From the NCBI RefSeq assembly GCF_000003605.2, contig NW_003143793.1, forward strand, positions 450,225-469,599: DNA of 19,375 nucleotides. The letters are read 5' to 3'. The position numbers and the translations under genes are program-made. Position 1 is the first letter of the stretch; each line of letters opens with the position of its first letter. The notes beneath the pieces are model-generated. The model saw nothing but the letters and a program-made list of their open reading frames with translations. It had not been told where the DNA came from and did not search any database. This document shows positions 1-10,400 of the stretch, one piece after another. Source of the stretch: Saccoglossus kowalevskii. Its lineage: Eukaryota > Hemichordata > Enteropneusta > Harrimaniidae.

Positions 1-78
<78 letters not shown>
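1..78. repeat. (TA)n microsatellite
   Basis: This is almost pure TA dinucleotide from the first base, with two single-base interruptions where AAT breaks the alternation, near 48-50 and 75-77. The left end is cut by the window edge, so the full tract may be longer. Confidence 0.95.
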
Positions 79-80
<2 letters not shown>

Positions 81-439
81 TGTGATCATTGCTAACCAAT
101 TTTTAAAAATGATTAAAATATCAATTATTATTTAAGGTTCTAAATAAATAAATAAATAGAAAAAAAAATTAACATTTTCAATGTATGCAATATGGATGAA
201 AATTAGTATTTTATTAATATTTAGTTTGATACTGCATGCTTAAAACCAAATTGAATATACTTAAACTAAAAATGTTTCTCTTGCAGCAAGTGCAACAGTA
301 TTTGTTTGATGAAAATGGAAAACTACTAATGTACAGTGCTAGTTATTGTATATACACATAATTAGTGCTCATATGTTACAGAAAATTGCATTGTTTTATC
401 AAACTAATACAGTTGTGTGCTGCAAAAATAGTCATTAAA

Positions 440-616
440 TTCATGAATTCATGCCTTCGCTTGGAATTAATTATCGCCATGTCAGCGAATATACCTTTTT
501 TTTCTCTATTTTACATTTAACTCGTCAAAAATCAGTGAAAATAAATTCCATATACAAAACACCCAAAACGTCTTTTCAGCGAAAATTAATTGCAGTTAAA
601 ATAAAGTATTTTACAG
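440..616 (+). mobile_element. Short inverted-repeat element (MITE), family A copy 1, worn
   Basis: It shares TTCGCTTGGAATTAATT, ATCAGTGAAAATAAATTCCA and ACAAAACACCCAAAA with better copies at 8883-9083 and 17391-17589. The right end GTATTTTACAG is followed by TA, as in the others. The left end is degraded and the middle is shortened, so the left border is approximate. Confidence 0.75.
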
Positions 617-1334
617 TAATTGAAATTTATATCTTCTCATCTATATTTCATCTTAAAGGGGCACCTTCCAGTTAAGATTAATTTCACAACAAATTTACTT
701 TCTGGATTAAAATAACAATGGATAACAAAAGATAGATTAACATTGTAAACAACATAAACAATAGTGTCCCATGATTCTTTGGTGCAATCCATGGGATTGA
801 GCGGTTCCCCTTTAAAATCATATTGAGATGAATTCTTCAATCGGATTCACACACTGAAGACAACTTCATCTATGAACTATTATAGATTATCCTGACTCAA
901 CTGAAAAATTCAAGTCATGCTTTGGAAGGATTAGAAGCATTAGAAGATAACAATTTTACTGTGTCGTTGTTATGATGGTTTAAAATTTATAACGGTCAGA
1001 TCTGTTTACATAAATCGCATCATGTAAACCGCAAAATCGGATGTCTGATCAGATTTTGAAGAAAAAAAACAGACCTACTTGAACTTGTTGGATTTATTTG
1101 ATCTGATTTATCCCGGTATCCACAGAGAAAAAGAAATCATACATGTTTTATTGCAGTTAGGTGGACATGTTCTTGCACCCAGAACAAGACTACTTTCTTG
1201 TCCATTTCTTGACCATGACAATGTTCTTATAGGAATGTGGAGTTCTTTTGATCGTTTTGTAGCATGCTCTAATTTTCAAATACAGGAGTTGAGGAGGTTA
1301 TTAAATAGATTTTTGTTTGTGTTTTTTTTTGTAG

Positions 1335-1419
1335 CGAAACAAGCAATTTATGGAAGGAATGATTAACTCCAACCCAGTGCCTGCACTACCTAGCAATACA
1401 GCCTACTTACAACAACAAG
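1335..1419 (+). CDS. RAPGEF4: RAPGEF4 exon a: end of CNBD-A and start of linker
   Basis: The exon follows a run of T and TAG at 1332-1334, and a GTAATA donor starts at 1420. It starts in phase 0, reads 28 codons, and leaves one base for a split codon. The first residues, RNKQFMEGM, line up with KYRQYMAGL, which closes the first cyclic-nucleotide-binding domain of mammalian EPAC2 (recalled, not searched). The rest, [17 protein letters not shown], is a low-complexity linker rich in Pro, Asn and Gln. The other two frames hit stops within about 11 codons, and the phase agrees with the next exon. The alignment to CNBD-A is short, so this is the least certain of the exons with family resemblance. 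The donor is weaker than the others in the gene. Confidence 0.8.
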
Positions 1420-4400
1420 GTAATATAAAAAAATCATAGTTTTCGCAAACACAGAAATGTCCATTTCATTTTCCAGATGAAATGTTGAATAAAATAATTT
1501 TAGCATGTTGATTTCAATAGAAAACAAAAGACAACTTTCAAAGCACTCTCAAAACATGCCTGTTACATATCTGCAACCCAAAAGAATGTATACTGTTACA
1601 AAGATGCGATACAAACACTTTTACTAGACATGCAGCATCAGTCTGTAAATTAGAGCAAATATTGAGTTTTGTTTTTTAATCCCGGTTTTTCGATTCACTC
1701 ACATCACACTTTCGATGCATGGTTTGGTGGGAACTGTGATAATACCTTGATATTTGAAGCATGTTCGCCACTCACATCCGGTGTTAGATATATTCTCCGC
1801 TATAGCTTTGAGCAAAATACAAGGCTTTGCATAAAATGGTCTGCAAGCACAGATTACCTCACTGGTGATTTACATTTAGATGTAGCCGCAACAAATTATC
1901 TTGCCATCGACAGTAGTTTCAAACTAATTTCAAAAGGAATTATTCTAAAAAAAAACATCCATCATTTGAAAAAGTATCATGCACTTACGTCATCACACGT
2001 ACTTTAATGAGAGGTGTGACTATCACCTAATGACGAGTTTCCCCTAATGATGTCATGCAAATGTTATACCCCCAAAAGAAATGTTTTATTTGAAATGGTA
2101 AAAAACAAAATCCTAAATTTTTTAAATTTTTCACCAAAGACACAATTTATGACCTTGCTAAACAACAGTGGTCCAACACTCCCTGTAGCAAGGTACCTTT
2201 ATAGAAATGCTTTGAAATAAGACAGCAACCCCAGTGACAATCTTTTTTCACAGTTTAAGTTTTGCATTTTGTTTTCTATATTTTTACAGTATAAAAGTTT
2301 AGTCTTTGTGTAATGTATTAGCTTGGTTTATTTTAACTTTTCATTCTTTCTTCAACATTTGTAATCATTGGCAATCGCTCCAGGGAATATTAATAAAATT
2401 ATTATTTTAATTATTATTATTACCAGGCCCTATTTTAATGGTGCAGGACACTTTTAATAGAACAAATATGGTCCTCAACACCACTTCCAAAATATCGTAG
2501 TATGGTTGGAATCAATTGACGCGTGTTTATTGGACTATATAACACGATATTTGCTGTCTAGCTCAACGCTCGTCTCTGCATTCTCCAATCTTAATTCTTA
2601 TCTAACTGCCTTATCTCATCTTTTCTCCACTTATCATTAATTATTGAAACTTTACTTTGCTTTACATGATAAATTATTCCTCAGAGGAAGACTTATTACT
2701 AGTACTCCATAATCACTGTCTACACAAATTTATGTCACATTATTCATTCTGTCTTTTATTCAGGGGTTGGCCATTAGGTACTCCGGAGGAGGGGTGGATT
2801 TTGAAAAACAAACTCAGCTTAGAGAACATTTTGAAGAAAAAAATGTATAGAGGTTTTACCAAAAAAATGCGATATTGCATGCAGTACCATTCTGAACACC
2901 AAAAAAACGTAAAAAAAAAATAATTAGGAAAAACATAATTATTTACTGTCAGAATCATCATTTTTTTCAAATTCACGCCCAAATCTAATGGTCAACTCCT
3001 GAATGAGTACAGTACGGTTCATTTAGCTAGCCTAGCCTTTTCACCACCAGACTTTCTTGTACTTTTTTCTTATATTCTTCAATATTTCTAGAAATGAACT
3101 CTAATTTTGAAGCCAACAGACAAAAGTTGAGTCTATTTTCAGTTTTTACTAAAAAAAATTTGGATATTTTTGTTCCAATTTTCTGAAAGAAAGTGAAGAA
3201 TTTAAACGGGATTATTTTGTGAATGATGGTTAAAAAGGTTAAAACTCACTCAGCTTGCTTTCAACAACTTCATACATGTATCTAAACTATGCAGAATAAT
3301 TTGTTAGAATATGTCTCATATTAGTAACCTAGGTAACAACTACCACATAATAAGTTGAAATTACTGATAACAATGATACTCACTTTAAAAAATTGTAAAA
3401 TTATAAATACTTTTTATAAAAAGCACAAGCCAGCTAATAACCATGTTGGAAGTTAATTTACTGTGAAATACTTTATTTTAGTTAGAATTAATTTTCCCTG
3501 AAAAGACTTTTTGGGTGTTTTGTATGGAATTTATTTTCCCCCTGATTTTGGATGAATTGAATGTTAAATATAGCTATATTCACTGGATTTTATTTTCACT
3601 GAATCATTCCTTCAGCGAAAATAACGAAAATTAATTCCCAGCGAAAATTACGTATTTTACAGTACATCTAGAGATTCCAGACTGTACTGGGCATTCAATA
3701 AATGCTAATTTATTGCAGAACCGATAAATCATGCATACATATCTATGTCTATACAGGTGTATTTTTACGCAACTTGATATTCATGATACATTGTAGCTTC
3801 CTTAGTTTACGTGTAAGATTATGGTTTGGCTGTCGTCCTGATAAATCTTGTAATTTTCACATCATGAATATACCATGATGTAATCCATCAGCAGCTTAGA
3901 TACCCTGCAAGCAATCATAGCAAACCGACCAAGCATGACTTAATATTTAGCTAGCTTTAACAGGCTTAAAAGCTGGTTTAGTTCGCTTTCTAAAATCTTA
4001 ATATGCTGTTAAATAAATCTCATTTTAGTTGAACTTGAAATTTTTTATAACAATGTTGCTTTCAACATGATAAGGGTTAAGATACTCACAGACTGCACAG
4101 TAGATGGGTGAATGTGTCTTGTCCAGCAATTGTGGTGCTCTAATTTACCATTCATGCCACAAGAGGTGACATGTCATCGTTTTATTTGACGCTGATGCTC
4201 TGTTAATTGCTAGCGAGAAGCGGTAATGAAGCTTGAACCTTACAAAATAGCAGTTTATATCTAAGAATTAACTGTAAATGTACATATATATAATTTACGC
4301 GTTGGAAATAGAAGATAATAGAAGATAACCTGTGAAAGTCATAAGACCCAGGATGTGATCAGCAAAACTGTAGAACAATTTTATGAAGATGAATACTGCT

Positions 4401-7400
4401 TGGTGGATTTTCCAGGAGCCAGAACTATTTTGAAAAAAAAAATCTGACACTTTTATTATAAAATTTGTAGTTAAAACAAATACAGTGACCCCTTGGTAAG
4501 TCGTACCTCGGTAAGTCGCGATTCGGCCAAGTTGCGGGTACTTGGATGGCTCCCAAAATGTCTAATGTGTTTTGACGGCAGTTTGAAATACAAAGACTAA
4601 TGTTTCGTTGCATTAAGTGTTAATTACTGAGATACAAAGGGAGACGGCGGCCTTACTCAAGGTGTCAACAGGGGTGTCGACCGTACATCTTTCTCGGCCG
4701 GTCCCCTCTTTGGTATACCTCTATCAAACTCGCAACAATGAGTTGAATTCATCACTCTGATCTCTATTTCTCAACTGAGCAGCATGTCTAAGCGAAAGCT
4801 ATTCAGTCTGTCCATACGCCATAAACTCGCAACGAACGACCGTATCGAGAAAATTGAAAGCAAGTCAAAGGTTGCACGTGATCTAGCTGAACTGAACAGA
4901 AAACGTGCGAAATTATTCGACAACGATGACATCGATAAAGCTGCATGTTTACGTATGGTTTCTTCAAGAACGGTCTGTGCGAACTCCACTCTCTGGTCCC
5001 ATCACCCAATGCAAAGCACGCATCCTCGCCAAGCAACTCAGATGTGACGACTTTGAATTTAAGGCCAGTTCGAGGTGGTTCTAGCGATGGCAAAGAAGAA
5101 TTCTCAATGATGAAATCTAGAGAAAATGTGACTTTCAGCTACCTGTTGAAATACACACATCTTGGAAGTATTTACAACCAATCACTGAATCATATGCATG
5201 ATTATCTTGGTTGTTGCACTTATTGGTAACTCCCAAATGAATCCTATATTATCAAAGCCAAGATTCACTGCTGCATTCAGAACTTTTGCCTGGTAAAAAA
5301 TATTGAATATTTTTAACTAGTTTGATGCGAAAGTGTGTGTCAGTAAAAAATAAACCCAAGTAAATTTTTCTATATTTTTTTCAAATTCTGTTCAAGACCT
5401 GTCGCTAATATGAAAATATGTACATTTGGTCTAAAATTAACGAAGAAATTTTAGAAATAAACATAAAATTTTAATTTTTTTTTTCAAATTCTGTTCAAGA
5501 CCCGTCGCTAATATGAAATTATGTACATTTGGTCTAAAATTAACGAAGAAATTTTAGAAATATACATAAAATTTTAATTTTTTTTTTCAAATTCTGTTCA
5601 AGACCTGTCGCTAATATGAAATTATTCCATTTGGTCTAAAATTAATGAAGAAATAAAAATATACATAAAATTTTGACATAACATTTTGGTGGGAAAAATT
5701 GGTCTTCAATAGGGTAATGTTGGCTCTATACAGTCGTTCACATTTTTAAAAAGTTCCAATGGAGATAAAAATTACCATACATTATTATTATTATACATTA
5801 TTGTTTTTTAGTGATCTCCTACATTTGTACTTTCCTGTTGGGGGTCACATGTATTATGCAAATAGCCTTGGTCATGATTGGTCAAAACGTTGGTTTATAA
5901 AGTACACACTTCTTTCATTATTAACAGGAACTGTCAGGAAGTCATGTAAATGTATGTGTGGGTGGTAATTTTTTTTTTTTTTTTTTGCCCAAATCTCTTC
6001 ATTATTTTGCATTTCTTTTACGTGAGAAAGACAACTTGTGAGTAAGTTCCACTATAGTGAAGACATTTTATAAATGGGATCTGTAACTCTTTTACAAACA
6101 CATTGTTTTCAATGTACTGAATATTTTATCTACCATATTTGCATATTTACCATATGTGTTAAAAACACACATAAACCAAAATAATACCTATAAATTATTT
6201 TTCAACATAAAAAATGGCTCCATCATTTATGCACTACTACATATGCACTACTAGTCGTGGGAAACAAACAAACCCTTTCATATATTTAAAAAAGATATAT
6301 GGTAATGTGGAATGAATATTGTTTAAAACTGTTGTGTTCTATACAGAAATTACAGGGTCTCCAATTACTCCTAGACGTGCATATTCGTTGGATCGTGGGT
6401 CGCCGGCGTTGATATCCCGTGATAGTCTCAACGAAAGCCTAGAAATAATACCAAAGCTGTCACAGGTAAGTACAGTTAGGCAATCAATATTGAGACTTTC
6501 AATCAGCAGTTAAGAAAATATATGCAAAATATATTTTAACATCTTGTATGTAGATTACCTTATTTGCATAAATTATGCATTCTACAGAACTTTTCGGCCA
6601 ATTGCAAGCAACCATGAAGGTAACAGAACAGGCAATTGTAAATTACTAGTAATGCATTACAGAAAACAGCGGTTATTTTTAGTTAAATTGCTCTCTAATA
6701 ATTAATATAGTACCAATTTGGACAAGTATGCAATGTAAAGAAAACACATTTTTCTAAAAGTTTTCAATATTGCCCCTGAATGTTGATGAATATATCGTCA
6801 TTTGTTCACTGATCTTTTGGAGAATCTTGGAGATCTGCATCAGACTTTTGAGAGTGAAATTTAAATACCGGTATTCAAAAAATTTCTTGCATAAAATAAA
6901 CACTGAATGTATATGTTAGTGCTAATCACCAAAATAAAAGATTTTCGTAAATTTGTTAGCCATGTTGTTGTTATTTATTTATTTCAGACAAATAAGTCCA
7001 AATAATAATAAAAAAACACTATGTGAAAGGAGGTCTGTGTTTTTTTTTGGATTTGATTGAAAATATTGAAAGAAAAATAACAATACAATACAGTATTTTT
7101 AATTACCGCTTGCCTAATTGATGAGTTTTCTTAACAGGCAATATATATTTGATATTAGTTACAAATGAACACCAAGACTTGTTTTTTTCTCCTCAAATAG
7201 TATTCAATTTTTTTCTTGCCATCACATCTACACATGTATGCGTTTCCATGCTTATATAGATCAGAGGAAAAGTGGGTCAACAGTGGGAGAAAATGGAACA
7301 TGATTTGTGGGGGATGAAAACAAGTCTTGTGGTTTCTCACTCCCAACAAGATCTATACAATCATTAGAATCTCAGATTTATTGTTAGACGACCTATGTAT

Positions 7401-10400
7401 TTGTTAGCTGTTTGTAGGCACTATATTAATTCAAATATGTGTACTTATACAAGGTTTAATAGTGCAGTTAAATGTCCAGTATTCTCTCAAGTCACCATGT
7501 TGCTGAATACTGTGAATCCATTAATTATTCAATGATTTTAAATTTTACTATTTTTGCTCTAAAATTCAATGATTTTAAATTTTACTATTTTTGCTCTAAA
7601 ATTCAAATTCATGAGAAGAATGTAAAATTACAATAGAACTCGTTGTTTCACTAATAAATTCATCAATTTCAAATAGAGTGAAAGTATCGAAATAGTGAAA
7701 TTTAATACCAGACGAGTGAAAATTAATGCTTTTACATTCATGAAGACTTTGATAGAAACATGTGTATTATTCGTTTCCATGCACTTGAATAAAAAAAAAT
7801 TAAAATCAAGTCTTGGACAAATTACGCTCTAGTATTTGTCCCATGACTTTAATTACGAGCTCTTTATAATATCTACATGCTGATCTTGAAATCGTCCAAT
7901 GAAATCTCTCACCTTTGTCATATGTTGATGTTGCTTGTTTTAACTTTCAGCTGAGGATTGTACACCGTCGGATTCGCAGATTAAAACTCTTACTATAACT
8001 CATTTCATTACTCTTCATTTTTTTTTTCTATTTCTACAACTTGCATAAATGTACGTTGTACTACGTGCATGCACGAAATATTGTATACTTTAGCTGATCA
8101 AGCACAAACCTCCTCCTCCTCCTGCCACTAGAGGGCGTCGGTTGACAACTACCATCACTCCTACACCCAATAATCAGGGTTCTTACAGAGTTGCTATTTA
8201 TTTGGTAAGAGCACAGCTGGTCTGTGTTAAACTAGATGGGTACTGGTGTTTGCAGTTTCCCTGTTTTATTATCTTCTTTTGATGCCTGCATATCCCTTAC
8301 TAATTTTCCACTCCAGAGGGTATGGCAGCTGATTATATTCTCCTCTATACTGGCTGTGCTCTTGCTTTTCTCCCCCCACCTTTCCTGTTCAGTTCACATC
8401 ATTGGTGTGCATGCATGTATTAATCATTGGTTGTCACAGCTGCCTGCCCATCCACTCACCTATCCACCCACTAACCCACCAGCACTAGTTTTCTAACTGC
8501 ACCATATGCGTTTTTTAAACTGTTACAGTATTGTTTTTTTTCTCTGTTTGTGACATTTTATTTCATAGCGTTTTTCTGCCACAGTTCTGTTCCTCAGTGT
8601 TAACATTGGAGGTCGTTTGTAGACGTAGACGTAGTGACAGTTTACTGAGAATTATTGATGGATTTGAGAGAGGGTATAATCACTAATAATTGTCTGTTAT
8701 TTAGGAGGACAATTTAACGTTTACTCAACACAGCTTTGGCATGATTTAATTTTTATACACAGGATGTAAACTTCATTAAAAAACACCTCTGTAAATATAA
8801 CTGCCATGAAAACACAGACATTACTGAATGTATGCACTGTTCAGTACTAAAAATTATTATTATTATCATACCAGGTATACTACTGTAGAATGCTAGAATT
8901 TTCGCTTGGAATTTATTTTCGCTATTTTCACAAAGGGATGATTCTGTGAAAATAAAATCCAGCGAATATACTTTTTTTCCTATATTTCACATTCAACACA
9001 TCAAAAATCAGTGAAAATAAATTCCATACAAAACACCCAAAAAGCATTTTCAGTGAAAATTTATTCCAGCGAGTATTCCGCAGTATTGACTGAACGTTAA
9101 CAAATTAAATATTGAACAATAACAAATATGTTATGAACCTAACAGATATGATATTGACCCTCCTAATAAGGATTGAACAATAACAGATATGATAATGACC
9201 TAACAGATATGATATCGACCCTCTCAGTATGGCTTTAACAATAACAGATATAATTTTGACGTAACATATATGATATTGACCCTCCTAATAAGGATTGAAC
9301 AATAATAGATATGATATGGACCTAACAGATATGATATGGACCTAACAGATATGATATCGACACTGCCAATATTGCTTTAACAATAACAGATATGATATTG
9401 AACTTCCCAATATTGCTTGAACAATAACAGATATGATATTGACCTAACAGATATGATATTGAACTTCCCAATATTGCTTGAACAATAACAGATATGATAT
9501 TGACCCTCCCAATATGGCTTGAACAGATATGATATTGACCTAACAGATATGATATTGACCCTCCCAATATTGTTTGAACAATAACAGATATGATATTGAC
9601 CTAACAGATATGATACCGATCCTCCCAATATTGCTTGAACAATAACAGATATGATATTGACCTAACAAATATGATATTAACACTCCCAATATTGCTTGAA
9701 CAATAACAGATATGATATTGACTTACCCACTCTCAAATACTAAATTATAGATAGATGTAGAAAACCTTCTACACACACACACACTGTATGTCACTTTGTA
9801 AACACACTGTAATAATAGATTCACTTCTTTCTCAACAAAATAATCCTTTCTGTGTTGGTCGTCTTAGATTTCTAGTAGCATCAACAATGCTATTATGAGA
9901 TTATGAGCTGTTTTGGTCTGATACAATTGATTACATGTATATTAAATTACATATTTCAAGCAGAAATATGCTTTACATTTAAAAATAGGAAAAAATATTC
10001 TAACACATTTGAGACTAGTTCGTCTGTGCTGACATTTGGTTGTGATTTGTTTGGTTTTACAATATCAAGCCGTGATAATGATAATGATGGACACAGCCAA
10101 CTTGTTAAAACATTTGCAGGAAATTTGAAAAAACAGAACTACAAATAATTCATGATAGTTTGCTGAGTGGAAGGCTTGATTTACCAAAGTGATGAAAAGA
10201 ATGGGTACCGTATTTTCTCTGTGCAAATACTAAAATGGACAAAATATGTATTATTTAAATGATACAGTAGACAATAAATACAAATTTGGGTTTGTGTGCA
10301 TTTCTATTGTAGAAGCACTTCAAATAAACAAATGCAGTACCTAACTAATTTTTATAATTCAAAAATTATTTCAGTTGAAACAATTTGTCAAATTTTACTT

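Larger units (their letters stand above)
1..1334 (+). other. Upstream intron of RAPGEF4 (3' part)
   Basis: This AT-rich stretch precedes exon a. It opens with a TA microsatellite, has a worn TA-flanked inverted-repeat element around 440-616, and ends in a poly-T acceptor tract. I find no exon encoding the beta barrel of CNBD-A, so that must lie upstream of the window. An open frame of 95 codons at 1079-1366 ends in a different frame inside exon a and has no recognisable match. Confidence 0.7.
1420..6346 (+). other. RAPGEF4 intron a-b
   Basis: This 4.9-kb intron has GTAATA at its 5' end and ATACAG at its 3' end. Recognisable contents are a stem-loop at 2152-2194, one arm of a dispersed inverted repeat pair at about 3027-3197, a family A MITE at 3461-3662, a Tigger/pogo relic from 4483, a 103-bp tandem repeat at 5377-5677 and a T18 run at 5969-5986. 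In 1480-2100, 2200-3000 and 3670-4480 I see only AT-rich unique sequence, including unsupported open frames at 1669-2007 and 2657-2923. Confidence 0.85.

Noticed and set aside
287-345. Candidate exon after CTCTTGCAG reading QVQQYLFDENGKLLMYS
   Set aside because: The acceptor is good but no convincing donor follows before the in-frame stop at 359-361, and the peptide does not match the CNBD-A segment expected before exon a.
1079-1366. 95-codon open frame ending inside exon a
   Set aside because: It runs into exon a in the wrong frame, starts without ATG and matches nothing I recognise. It may be an old repeat.
2657-2982. Open frames on both strands around 2.7-3.0 kb
   Set aside because: They overlap each other, are Lys/Phe-rich from A and T runs, and have no recognisable domain or splice context.
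4771-5229. Open frames on the minus strand and in the second + frame of the Tigger relic
   Set aside because: They are shadows of the GC-richer transposase remnant. Only the 4784 frame and its shifted continuation resemble a known protein.
5821-5860. GGGGTCAC at about 5840 as the missing right end of the Tigger relic
   Set aside because: It is followed by ATG rather than TG and lacks the preceding CGACTTACCAA block expected of the inverted terminus.
8189-8204. 16-nt micro-exon between TTCTTACAG and GTAAGAG
   Set aside because: Both borders look plausible, but exons a to c already join in phase around this point and the 16 nt would break the frame.
8236-8496. 86-codon open frame in the pyrimidine-rich patch
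   Set aside because: Composition alone (C and T runs) explains the lack of stops; there is no start context or match.
9322-9628. Repetitive minus-strand proteins of about 80 residues (GQYHICY-type repeats)
   Set aside because: They are stop-free translations of the minisatellite. The 61-bp unit is not a multiple of three, so the frame changes at each unit, as expected for non-coding DNA.
9115-9722. CRISPR array
   Set aside because: Repeats are contiguous and nested, with no unique spacers, and the host is an animal.
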